NCBI GenBank assembly: GCA_017860085.1
Contig: JAFNAJ010000004.1
Coordinates: 1-29,227 of the forward strand
DNA from: Acidobacteriota bacterium
GTDB taxonomy: Bacteria; Acidobacteriota; Vicinamibacteria; Vicinamibacterales; JAFNAJ01
Length of the DNA stretch: 29,227 bases
Reading direction: 5' to 3'
Below, one piece after another: positions 23,203-29,227 of this stretch. Below the pieces are notes generated by a model, which was given only the letters and a program-made list of their open reading frames with translations, made no database searches and had not been told where the DNA came from. Each line of letters opens with the position of its first letter. Position 1 is the first letter of the stretch. The translations under genes were made by a program, and so were the position numbers.

Positions 23203-23571
23203 CTACAGGCAGAGCCGGCGGATCTCGTCGCCCAGCGTGAGGGCATTGAACGGCTTGCGGATGTAGCCCATGGCGCCGGCGGCCATGCCGGCCTGCTCGT
23301 CGCTGGCCTGCGTGCGGGCGCTCAGCATGATGACGCGCTGCGCGGTCGTTCGCGGGTTCGCCTTGATCCGTTTGCAGGTCTCCACCCCGTCGAGGCTCGG
23401 CATCATGCCGTCGAGCAGGACGAGGTCGAACGACCGCTGTCCGAGCGCGTCCAGCACCTCGGTCCCGTCGGACACCGAGACGACGTCGAACCCGTGCCGG
23501 CGCAGGGCGACTTCCGAGACCCGGCGGATGTGGGGGTCATCTTCTGCGAGCAGGATCGTCTTCAGCTCCAT
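23203..23571 (-). CDS. Single-domain (CheY-like) response regulator
   Basis: With the ATG at 23571 (GGGAG ribosome site 8 bases upstream) the protein has 122 residues: one receiver domain and no output domain. The acidic pocket is E10-D11-D12, the phosphoacceptor is D54 in DLVLLDGMMP, the switch Ser84 in MLSAR takes the usual Thr place, and Lys106 is in IRKPF. A GTG at 23586 would add five residues. It is in an operon with the histidine kinase. With no DNA-binding part, it may act as a phospho-carrier, a phosphate sink, or by protein contact. Confidence 0.92.
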   Translation of the reverse strand: MELKTILLAEDDPHIRRVSEVALRRHGFDVVSVSDGTEVLDALGQRSFDLVLLDGMMPSLDGVETCKRIKANPRTTAQRVIMLSARTQASDEQAGMAAGAMGYIRKPFNALTLGDEIRRLCL

Positions 23572-23617
23572 GAGCGAGGCTCCCACGACATCGCTTCCAG
23601 AATCGGCAGGTGACCAA

Positions 23618-23663
23618 GGCCGCTTGACGGAGCGGCCAACGGCCCCGGGCCGTGTGGGTCAAG
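23618..23663. promoter_or_regulatory. Nested palindromes in the divergent regulator intergenic region
   Basis: Three inverted repeats lie in the 196-base gap between the CheY-like gene and the NtrC-like gene. GGCCGCT (23618-23624) pairs with AGCGGCC (23631-23637). ACGGCCC-C-GGGCCGT is a perfect palindrome at 23639-23653. CTTGAC (23623-23628) is inverted as GTCAAG (23658-23663) and flanks the latter. Such a cluster upstream of both regulators is a candidate operator, but no -24/-12 or strong -35/-10 signals were found beside it. Confidence 0.45.
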
Positions 23664-23667
23664 AAAC

Positions 23668-23696
23668 CTGACGACGTGCCGATTTCGACGTATGAG
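23668..23696 (+). promoter_or_regulatory. Weak candidate promoter of the NtrC-like gene
   Basis: CTGACG (23668-23673), a 17-base spacer and TATGAG (23691-23696) match the sigma-70 consensus at 4 of 6 bases each. The gap to the ATG at 23768 is about 65 bases. This is the best plus-strand candidate in the gap but remains speculative. Confidence 0.25.
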
Positions 23697-23767
23697 CGGA
23701 CACGGGTGTCGTCCGCGCGCCCGAATGCCGACGGGCGCCACGGTCAGAGGCAGCAAGGAGTAGGCTC

Positions 23768-25165
23768 ATGACGGCGCACGTCCCGGCCCTGCTCGTCGCG
23801 GATGCCGAGCCCACGGTTGTACGCTTCGTCGACGAGGTTGGTCGAAGGACAGGGTTCGAAGTGCTCGCCTGCGCCGACGGCGCAGGCGTCGTCGCGTCGA
23901 TCACCCACCGGAAGGTTGAGATCGCGCTCGTCGACCTGCACCTGCCGGGCATAGGTGGCCTGGACGTGCTGCGGCTGGCGCGGGACGCCGACCCGGCCTG
24001 CCAGGTCGTCCTGATGACCGAGCGGCCGTCGGTCGACTCCGCGGTCGAGGCGGTCAAGCTCGGCGCCGCGGACGTGCTGGCGAAGCCGCTAGACCTGTCA
24101 CGGCTCGAGCGGCTCCTCGGCAGCGTGCGCGACGAGAGCGTCCGTCGTCACCACCTGCTCGAGCTCGACAACGACGCGGCCCGTCGCCTCGAGTTCTGCG
24201 GGCTCATCGGGCGAAGCCCGCAGATGCAGGACCTGTTTGCCCTGATCCGCCGGCTCGCACCTCACGTGCGCGCGGCGCTGGTGCGGGGCGAGCCTGGGAC
24301 GGGCAAGGAACTCGCGGCGCGCGCCCTGCACACCCTGGGACCGCGCAGTCATCGGCCATTCGTGGGGGTGGCCTGTGCAGGGCTCGAACCCATCACGGGG
24401 GAGGTCGAGCTCTTCGGGCGGGCGGGGCAGGGCGCCAACGGCGGCACGGTGTTCCTCGAGGACGTGGCCGCGTTGTCGATGCCGGTACAAGCGAGGCTGC
24501 TGCGCGTGCTCGAGTCGGGGGAGGTCACGCGGGTGGGATCGCTCGAGGAGCACGACGTCGACCTTCACGTGATCGCGTCGACCGTGCGCGACCTGAGGCA
24601 GGCGGTGGCCGCCGGCCGGTTCCGCAGCGACCTCTTCTACCGACTCGCGGTGATCGAGCTGCCTCTGCCACCGCTGCGCGACCGGCGTGAAGACATCCCC
24701 TATCTGACCGCGGCATTCGTCCGGGAGTGCGCGGCCGCCCTCGCCAAGCCGATCAAGGGGGTCACCGCTGCGGCCGAGAGCCTGCTGCTGTCTGCTGCCT
24801 GGGACGGCAACGTGCGCGAGTTGCGCACAGTGGTCGAGCGCGCGTGCCTGCTGGCCGAGGGCGAGCTGGTCACCGAGCGCGAGATCGCGCAGAGCATGCC
24901 CGCGCCCGGGGGCACCCTTCTGACCGGCGCGTCTGACGACCGGCGCGAGGTCGACGGTGGCGACCAACTGCTGGCGACGGTGGAGCGGGCGCACATTCTG
25001 CGTGCCCTGCAACGGTCGGGGGGCAACAAGAAGGCGGCGGCCCGGATGCTGGGCGTGAGTCGGCGGGCGCTCTACCGCCGGCTCGAGCGTCTGGATCTCG
25101 GCGCCACCATCACGCGACGCCCCCGTCGCGTCGTGCACGCGTTCGAACGGCACGCGGGAGCCTGA
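23768..25165 (+). CDS. NtrC-family response regulator lacking the GAFTGA loop
   Basis: 465 residues: receiver domain (D12/E14, phosphoacceptor D56, T84, K106), AAA+ domain (about 145-385) and a C-terminal Fis-type helix-turn-helix (SGGNKKAAARMLGVSRRALYRRL, about 416-440). AAGGAG lies 7 bases before the ATG. Walker A GEPGTGKE is intact (K180), as are the arginine fingers in FRSDLFYRL (R286, R292) and GNVREL. However, only seven residues separate ELFG (214-217) from GGTVFL (225-230); normal sigma-54 activators have over 20 here, including GAFTGA, the loop that contacts sigma-54. Walker B reads FLEDV instead of FLDEI, and sensor I reads ASTVRDL instead of AATNRDL. It probably does not activate sigma-54; a repressor or sigma-70 regulator, as known for TyrR-type proteins, is more likely. 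Confidence 0.88.
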   Translation: MTAHVPALLVADAEPTVVRFVDEVGRRTGFEVLACADGAGVVASITHRKVEIALVDLHLPGIGGLDVLRLARDADPACQVVLMTERPSVDSAVEAVKLGAADVLAKPLDLSRLERLLGSVRDESVRRHHLLELDNDAARRLEFCGLIGRSPQMQDLFALIRRLAPHVRAALVRGEPGTGKELAARALHTLGPRSHRPFVGVACAGLEPITGEVELFGRAGQGANGGTVFLEDVAALSMPVQARLLRVLESGEVTRVGSLEEHDVDLHVIASTVRDLRQAVAAGRFRSDLFYRLAVIELPLPPLRDRREDIPYLTAAFVRECAAALAKPIKGVTAAAESLLLSAAWDGNVRELRTVVERACLLAEGELVTEREIAQSMPAPGGTLLTGASDDRREVDGGDQLLATVERAHILRALQRSGGNKKAAARMLGVSRRALYRRLERLDLGATITRRPRRVVHAFERHAGA

Positions 25166-25248
25166 GCGTCGGTCGCCCCCAACCGACCATCACGCGGCCA
25201 CGGCAGACGGGACGTGTCGACGCGCGCCCGCGTTCGGCTGATCGGGCG

Positions 25249-25257
25249 TGCTATACT
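25249..25257 (+). promoter_or_regulatory. Extended -10 promoter upstream of ftsE
   Basis: TGCTATACT (25249-25257) is a good extended -10 (TG-n-TATACT). It gives a start near 25264 and a leader of about 42 bases before the GTG of ftsE at 25306. No -35 is needed for this class and none is clear. This is the best sigma-70-type -10 in the window. Confidence 0.6.
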
Positions 25258-25305
25258 CGCGGGTCTGCCGGCATCTTCCGGTCACCGCGCGTCCTGCCTC
25301 GAGCC

Positions 25306-25977
25306 GTGATCGACACGTATCACCTGTCGAAGATCTACCCGCGCGGCGTCCACGCGCTCCGCGACCTGTCCCTGCACGTCGGCAAGGGCGAGTTCGTGTT
25401 CCTGACTGGCCCGAGCGGGGCTGGCAAGTCGACGCTTCTGCGCGTGCTGGTCTGCCAGGAGCGCCCCACCGACGGACAGGTGACCGTGGCGGGACGCAAT
25501 CTCGTCGCCATGTCGCCAACCGAAGTCCAGGCGTACCGCCGCACGATCGGGTTCGTATTTCAGGACTTCAAGCTCGTGGCGAGGCGTACGGTGTTCGAGA
25601 ACGTCGCCTCGGTGCTGCACACGCTGGGCGTTCCGAGAACCGTGCAGCAGCGGCGCGTCATGAAACTGCTGCAGGGCGTTGGTCTCCAGCACCGAGCGAC
25701 GGCGTTCCCACCCGAACTCTCCGGGGGCGAGCAGCAGCGCGTGGCCATCGCACGCGCACTCGTCAACGACCCCGTGCTCGTGCTTGCCGACGAACCGACG
25801 GGCAACCTCGACCCCGAGTTGTCACTCGAGGTCATGGCTCTCTTCAGGGAGATGAACGCGCGCGGCACGACCGTCGTCGTGGCCACGCACGATCGCGAGC
25901 TGATCCGACACGTGGGTCATCGCACGATCACGCTCGATCACGGCCGAATGGCAACCGCCGGGGAGACGCGCTCGTGA
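25306..25977 (+). CDS. ftsE: FtsE, cell-division ABC ATPase
   Basis: A 223-residue ABC ATPase starting at GTG 25306 (MIDTYHLSKIYPRGVHALRDLSLHVGKGEF). It has Walker A GPSGAGKS (35-42), a Q-loop at Q86 in GFVFQDFKLVARRTVFENV, the signature LSGGEQQRV, Walker B LVLADEPTGNLD and the H-loop ATHDREL. FtsE pairs with FtsX to activate cell-wall hydrolases at the division septum; the 'FQDFKL' Q-loop and short length are typical of FtsE. Its stop overlaps ftsX by GTGA, and the pair is set off by its own promoter. Confidence 0.93.
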   Translation: MIDTYHLSKIYPRGVHALRDLSLHVGKGEFVFLTGPSGAGKSTLLRVLVCQERPTDGQVTVAGRNLVAMSPTEVQAYRRTIGFVFQDFKLVARRTVFENVASVLHTLGVPRTVQQRRVMKLLQGVGLQHRATAFPPELSGGEQQRVAIARALVNDPVLVLADEPTGNLDPELSLEVMALFREMNARGTTVVVATHDRELIRHVGHRTITLDHGRMATAGETRS

Positions 25978-26885
25978 AGCGGGCGTTTCGCCTCGTGGGC
26001 CGGTTCGTCGCAGAGGGGGCTCACAGCCTGGTTCGCGACTGGCGATCGAGCCTGCCGGTGCTCGTCGCGATCACGGCAGCGGTCGGCATCCTCGGGGTCT
26101 TCCTGCTGGCCTCGACGGCGACGAACCGTGCCATCGAGGCGTGGAGTGCCGCGGCCGAGATGTCGGTGTTTCTCGACGAGGGCATTACTAGCGCAGAGCG
26201 CCAGGCGCTCGAGCGTGAACTCGACGAGAGTGCGGTCGTCGCAGGGCGGTCGTATCTCGACGCCGAGGCGGCGGCGCGTCGCTTCGCGTCGGAGTTCCCC
26301 GAGTTGGCCGCTGCGGCAGCCTCGCTGGGACGGTCGCCGTTTCCGGCCTCCTACGAAGTGCGGCTCCGTCTGGGGCCGGGCGCGGAGCCCACGGCCCGGT
26401 TGCTGTCATCGCGCCTGGCCACAGTGCCGGGCGTGCTCGAGGTCCGGTACGAACAAGGGCTGATCGACCGGCTGTCGGTGCTGATCGCCACCGGGCAGCG
26501 CGTGGGCGCGGGCATCGCGCTGGTGCTCGTGTTCGTGGCAATCGTCGCGGTGGCGAGTGTCGTCCGGCTGTCCTACAGCACCCGGCGCAGCGAGGTCGAA
26601 GTGCTGTATCTGGTTGGCGCGCCCATCGGGGCCATACGGGGCCCCTTCGTCGCCGAGGGCTGGTTGCAGGGCACGGTGGGCGCCACCATCGCCCTGGCCC
26701 TCCTCGGCCTGAGCTTCGCGCTCTTTCGCGCGCGCTACGGCGAGGCGGTCGCATCGGGCCTTGGGGTCGACCACGTCCCGTTTCTCTCGCCGTGGACGTG
26801 TGTCGCCCTCGTGATGGCGAGCGGGATCGTGGGCGCGGTGGCGGCGCTCGTGGCGGTGACGGGATCGGGAGCGCCAGCCGACTGA
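25974..26885 (+). CDS. ftsX: FtsX, cell-division ABC membrane protein
   Basis: The GTG at 25974 overlaps the ftsE stop by 4 bases and gives 303 residues, the normal FtsX length. It has an N-terminal cytoplasmic part, TM1 (LPVLVAITAAVGILGVFLLAS), a large extracytoplasmic loop of about 130 residues (MSVFLDEGITSAERQALERELDE...YEVRLRL...VPGVLEVRYEQGLIDRL), then TM2 (GIALVLVFVAIVAVASVVRLSY), the coupling segment RRSEVEVLYLVGAPIGAIRGPF, and TM3-TM4 at the C-terminus. The loop relays the ATP cycle of FtsE to a periplasmic hydrolase or EnvC-type partner. Longer in-frame frames upstream are shadows of ftsE. Confidence 0.93.
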   Translation: MKRAFRLVGRFVAEGAHSLVRDWRSSLPVLVAITAAVGILGVFLLASTATNRAIEAWSAAAEMSVFLDEGITSAERQALERELDESAVVAGRSYLDAEAAARRFASEFPELAAAAASLGRSPFPASYEVRLRLGPGAEPTARLLSSRLATVPGVLEVRYEQGLIDRLSVLIATGQRVGAGIALVLVFVAIVAVASVVRLSYSTRRSEVEVLYLVGAPIGAIRGPFVAEGWLQGTVGATIALALLGLSFALFRARYGEAVASGLGVDHVPFLSPWTCVALVMASGIVGAVAALVAVTGSGAPAD

Positions 26886-26896
26886 ACTCGTCCCTG

Positions 26897-26929
26897 CCCG
26901 CCGACAGTGCGTGCCAGGCTGTCGGCGGG
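26897..26929 (+). terminator. Perfect 11-bp hairpin after ftsX
   Basis: CCCGCCGACAG (26897-26907) and CTGTCGGCGGG (26919-26929) are perfect reverse complements with an 11-base loop, 11 bases after the ftsX stop. The stem is strong, but the following bases (TCCTGCCGTT) are not a T-run. It is a likely terminator or mRNA 3'-end stabiliser of the ftsEX unit. Confidence 0.6.
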
Positions 26930-26947
26930 TCCTGCCGTTACGCGGCG

Positions 26948-26977
26948 TTGACACGACGCAGAAGGTCCGACTACGAT
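26948..26977 (+). promoter_or_regulatory. Sigma-70 promoter of the small gene and glycerate kinase
   Basis: A consensus -35 TTGACA (26948-26953), an 18-base spacer and TACGAT (26972-26977) form a good house-keeping promoter. Predicted start near 26984, about 14 bases before the ATG at 26998 and 35 before the ATG at 27019. Confidence 0.65.
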
Positions 26978-26997
26978 CCAGAGTGTCTGCGTTGCAC

Positions 26998-27306
26998 ATG
27001 GATCGACCGACGAGTCGCATGTACCGCGTAGCCGGCGATCAGCCTTCCCCCAGGTTTCCTCTCGGCAAGCGCACCGACTTCTATCGCGAGGAGTTCCTCA
27101 AGCACCGCAGGTGTCTCGAGTGGCAGCGCGAGTATTTCTCCGAGCGGGCGATTTCCGAAGTGGAGTGCGTGCTCACTCGCATCCTCATGGACCTCGACCG
27201 CTTGTGCTGTCGCGATGATGTCGACGGTCACGTGAGCGAACTGCTGCGCAAGCTCGACATGGTGACCGGGTTGTCAGGGTGGAGCGATCCAGGCTCGCTG
27301 CACTAG
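26998..27306 (+). CDS. Small protein of unknown function
   Basis: From the ATG at 26998 the frame codes for 102 residues; an in-frame ATG at 27019 (MYRVAGDQPSPRF) gives 95 and may suit the predicted transcript better. I recognise no family. The middle (TDFYREEFLKHRRCLEWQREYFSERAISEVECVLTRILMDLDRLC) is rich in charged and aromatic residues and should be helical; there is no signal peptide or membrane helix. Four cysteines occur (in RRCLEW, VECVL and LCCRD) without a clear zinc pattern. It has a good promoter just upstream, and its end overlaps the glycerate kinase start by 28 bases, which suggests coupling. It could still be a non-coding leader, so confidence is moderate. Confidence 0.5.
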   Translation: MDRPTSRMYRVAGDQPSPRFPLGKRTDFYREEFLKHRRCLEWQREYFSERAISEVECVLTRILMDLDRLCCRDDVDGHVSELLRKLDMVTGLSGWSDPGSLH

Positions 27307-28619
27307 AGGCCGACCACCGGCGTCTCACCGCCTTCCTCCGGCCGATCGTCTCCGCGGGCATTGCCGCCGTGGAGCCGGGCCAGCTCATCCTTCAGGCGCT
27401 CGACGAACAGACGAAGGCCACGCTCCGCGCGGCGCGCACGGTCTCAGTGGTCGCGGCCGGCAAAGCCTCTGCGACGATGTGGCGGTCGTTTCTCCAGCAT
27501 GCGGACGTGACGGTTCGCGAAGCGATCGTGTCGGCACCGGGCGAGCCTGGCTGCCTGCCCGGTCCGGCCATCCACTTCCGCGCCTCGCATCCGGTGCCGG
27601 ACGACCGTAGCGTGGCCGCCGGGCTCGCGGCGCTCGACCTGGCGGCCCGCGTTCCAGAAGACGGCGTGCTCGTGGTGCTGCTGTCGGGCGGGGCCTCGGC
27701 GCTGCTGGCGGCGCCCGCGCCAGGCCTGACGATGGGCGACAAGGGTGCCGTCACCAGGCTGCTCCTTTCACGAGGCTGCGCCATCGACGGGCTGAACTGC
27801 GTGCGCAGGCACCTGTCGCGCCTGAAGGGTGGCCGGCTGGCGGCGTGCTGCCCCGGGCACGTGTTCACGTTGGCCATCTCCGACGTGTGCGTGCCGGTCG
27901 ACGACGACCCGGCGGTGATTGGTTCCGGTCCCACCGTGCCGGATCCCACGACCTGGGCCGACGTCCTCGATGTGCTCATCCGTCACTCGTGCTTGGACGA
28001 GGTGTCGCCGGCCCTCCGGCGCATCGTCGACGAGGGTGTGCGCGACGGCACCGACGAGACCCCGAAGCCGGGTGATGTGCGCCTCGCCCGGACGGAGTAC
28101 CGCGTGATAGGGAGCCGAGCGCACGCGATGGAGGGCGCACGACGCGAGGCCGAGCGCCTCGGTTTCGCAACGGCGGTGATCGATCGGGCCACCACGGGCG
28201 AGGCCCGCGTGGTGGCGCCTCGACTCATGCGCGAGATGCGCCGCGCGCTCGAGGGACGCGCGCGGCCGGCCTGTGCGATCGCGTCGGGCGAGACGACGGT
28301 CGTCGTGCGTGGCAAGGGACGCGGCGGCCGCAACCAGGAACTCGTGCTGGCCGCAGCCGAGAGCCTTGCGGGTCTGCCTCACCCGGCGGCCTTTGCCTCC
28401 GCAGGGACCGATGGCGTGGATGGCCCCACCGACGCGGCCGGGGCGGTCGCCGATTCGACGACGCTGTCACGTGCCGCCCAGAGGGGCATCGATCCATCGG
28501 TCGCGCTCGACGAGAACGACTCGAACCGCTTCTTCGCCCGGCTCGACGACCTCATCCTCACCGGCTCCACGGGCACCAACGTCGGCGACCTCCAGGTGCT
28601 GCTCCTGGGGTCCCTGTAG
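27279..28619 (+). CDS. gckA: Glycerate 2-kinase (DUF4147/MOFRL family)
   Basis: Phosphorylates D-glycerate with ATP to 2-phosphoglycerate, feeding glyoxylate or serine carbon into glycolysis. At 446 residues from the GTG at 27279 it has the usual length. The N-terminal domain shows VVAAGKASATM (58-67, K62), VLLSGGASALLAAP (133-146), AIDGLNCVRRHLSRLKGGRLA, and ISDVCVPVDDDPAVIGSGPTVPD (200-222). The C-terminal MOFRL domain shows SGETTVVVRGKGRGGRNQELVLAAA, ASAGTDGVDGPTDAAGAV and LTGSTGTNVGDLQVLLLG. It starts inside the end of the small upstream gene and probably shares its promoter. No other glyoxylate gene is nearby. Confidence 0.93.
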   Translation: MERSRLAALEADHRRLTAFLRPIVSAGIAAVEPGQLILQALDEQTKATLRAARTVSVVAAGKASATMWRSFLQHADVTVREAIVSAPGEPGCLPGPAIHFRASHPVPDDRSVAAGLAALDLAARVPEDGVLVVLLSGGASALLAAPAPGLTMGDKGAVTRLLLSRGCAIDGLNCVRRHLSRLKGGRLAACCPGHVFTLAISDVCVPVDDDPAVIGSGPTVPDPTTWADVLDVLIRHSCLDEVSPALRRIVDEGVRDGTDETPKPGDVRLARTEYRVIGSRAHAMEGARREAERLGFATAVIDRATTGEARVVAPRLMREMRRALEGRARPACAIASGETTVVVRGKGRGGRNQELVLAAAESLAGLPHPAAFASAGTDGVDGPTDAAGAVADSTTLSRAAQRGIDPSVALDENDSNRFFARLDDLILTGSTGTNVGDLQVLLLGSL

Positions 28620-28645
28620 GTTTGACCCTGGGTGCACGGCGGCGG

Positions 28646-28665
28646 CGCAGGCCTTCGGGCCTGCG
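28646..28665. terminator. UUCG hairpin between convergent genes
   Basis: CGCAGGCC-TTCG-GGCCTGCG (28646-28665) is a perfect 8-bp stem closed by a stable UUCG tetraloop. It lies 26 bases after the glycerate kinase stop and 35 bases beyond the convergent gene's stop. There is no T-run on either side; it may act as a two-way terminator or 3'-end stabiliser. Confidence 0.55.
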
Positions 28666-28700
28666 ACCGACCGCCAAATGCCGAACGCCAAGCGCGGCCT

Positions 28701-29227
28701 TCACTTCAGGATCGTCGCCGTCACGGTGACAGTGACCCGCCGTTCGGTCATCGGGTCGGTCGACTCGGAGACGACCAGAGGCTTGCCGCTCTCGAGCACG
28801 ATGTCCTGCCGCGATCGCACCTGGTTGCGCGCGCCCTTCTCCGACGTGGCGTCCACGACGTTGTAGTCGATGCTCAGCATCAGGAGCAGCCTGTTGCCAT
28901 CGAGGAGACGAGGGTGCGCGTCGACCGAGAACGGTGCGGCCAGGACCGGGCCTGGCGTCGCGACTTCCGGCTGGTTGCGAATCTGCGCGCTCTCGCCGTC
29001 TGCCGTGGTAAGGATGAGTTGCTTGGAGTGCGCCGGTTTCGATCCGACCTGCTCGGTCACCGTCACCTCGACCCGCACGTTGACAGGCTTGCCCGCGCGT
29101 CGAGCGGGGGCGTCGGGCGTCTGCTCGGCCCGGGCAGCGGGTGACGCGGGCTGTGCCGGCTGGGCTGGCTGCGGTGCTTGAGATGACTGAGCGCTGGCCA
29201 CCGCTGCGGCGGGCGCAGGTGCCACGG
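28701..29227 (-). CDS. Exported protein of unknown function, 5'-truncated by the window edge
   Basis: The frame is open from the window end to the stop at 28701, about 175 residues, and its true start lies outside. The first part seen is a low-complexity Ala/Pro/Gln linker (SSQAPQPAQPAQPASPAARAEQ), as often found after a signal peptide. Then comes a beta-rich domain: NVRVEVTVTEQVGSKPAHSKQLILTTADGESAQIRN, VDAHPRLLDGNRLLLMLSIDYNVVD, VRSRQDIVLESGKPLVVSESTDPMTERRVTVTVTATILK. I recall similar C-terminal patterns in uncharacterised acidobacterial proteins, but this cannot be checked here. It is convergent with the glycerate kinase gene. No function assigned. Confidence 0.65.
   Translation of the reverse strand, partial: VAPAPAAAVASAQSSQAPQPAQPAQPASPAARAEQTPDAPARRAGKPVNVRVEVTVTEQVGSKPAHSKQLILTTADGESAQIRNQPEVATPGPVLAAPFSVDAHPRLLDGNRLLLMLSIDYNVVDATSEKGARNQVRSRQDIVLESGKPLVVSESTDPMTERRVTVTVTATILK

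Noticed and set aside
23664..23693. A third ECF-like promoter (GAAAC ... CGTATG) before the NtrC-like gene
   Set aside because: The gap from AAC to CGT is 21 bases, outside the 16-17 range, and the GTAAACGTCC block is absent.
23572..23767. Sigma-54 (-24/-12) promoter near the NtrC-like gene
   Set aside because: No TGGC-N8-TGC-like pair was found in this intergenic region on either strand.
24098..25153. Minus-strand frame antisense to the NtrC-like gene
   Set aside because: Shadow of the sense AAA+ gene, rich in Arg/His/Gln, with no recognisable domain or ribosome site.
25248..25973. N-terminal extension of ftsX back to 25248
   Set aside because: The extension overlaps ftsE entirely in another frame and has no FtsX similarity; the GTG at 25974 gives a standard 303-residue FtsX.

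Overview
The window is a GC-rich (roughly two-thirds G+C by eye), densely packed chromosomal segment from a Gram-negative (diderm) bacterium. Tripartite RND pumps, TolC-type outer-membrane proteins, a lipoprotein and a ZAS-type anti-sigma factor show an outer membrane. The long form of IspH, frequent GTG starts, ATGA/GTGA gene overlaps and the overall gene style suggest Acidobacteriota, perhaps Vicinamibacteria; this lineage call is inference only. No rRNA, tRNA, CRISPR array, integrase or complete transposon was seen. No gene-free stretch exceeds 300 bases.

Layout. (1) 1-821, minus: 3'-truncated zinc-free quinone oxidoreductase. (2) 934-6586, minus: a czcCBA divalent-metal efflux operon. (3) 6709-10784, plus: a TesA-like GDSL lipoprotein followed by a YbbA/YbbP ABC transporter. 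The divergent promoter region between (2) and (3) carries a perfect 20-bp palindrome. (4) 10933-12205, plus: a short DksA, a ferritin-like protein and FolK, joined by two GTGA overlaps. (5) 12204-12292: a 25-bp-arm inverted repeat, REP/MITE-like, between convergent genes. (6) 12298-19098, minus: a Spy/CpxP-like periplasmic protein, TolC, an AcrA-type adaptor and an AcrB-type RND pump. (7) 19181-21676, minus: ECF sigma factor, zinc-binding anti-sigma factor and IspH. (8) 21758-23571, minus: single-domain response regulator and membrane histidine kinase. (9) 23768-25165, plus and divergent from (8): an NtrC-type regulator that lacks the GAFTGA loop. (10) 25306-26885, plus: ftsE-ftsX. (11) 26998-28619, plus: a small unknown protein and a glycerate 2-kinase. 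(12) 28701-29227, minus: a 5'-truncated exported protein of unknown function.

How the parts may work together. The most interesting reading concerns regions 6-9. The ECF sigma gene and the Spy-like gene at the head of the RND operon have nearly the same upstream element: an identical 10-base block containing AAAC, then 16-17 bases from AAC to CGTA. This fits the known AAC-N16/17-CGT form of ECF promoters. It suggests a self-activating sigma factor that drives its own operon (with ispH) and a periplasmic-chaperone/efflux operon, which recalls CnrYXH-cnrCBA of Cupriavidus with a different gene order. Upstream lies a kinase/CheY-like pair that is divergent from an atypical NtrC-like protein altered in its GAFTGA loop, Walker B and sensor I. 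Together these look like a layered envelope-stress or toxic-compound control locus. The regulatory links are inferred from sequence only.
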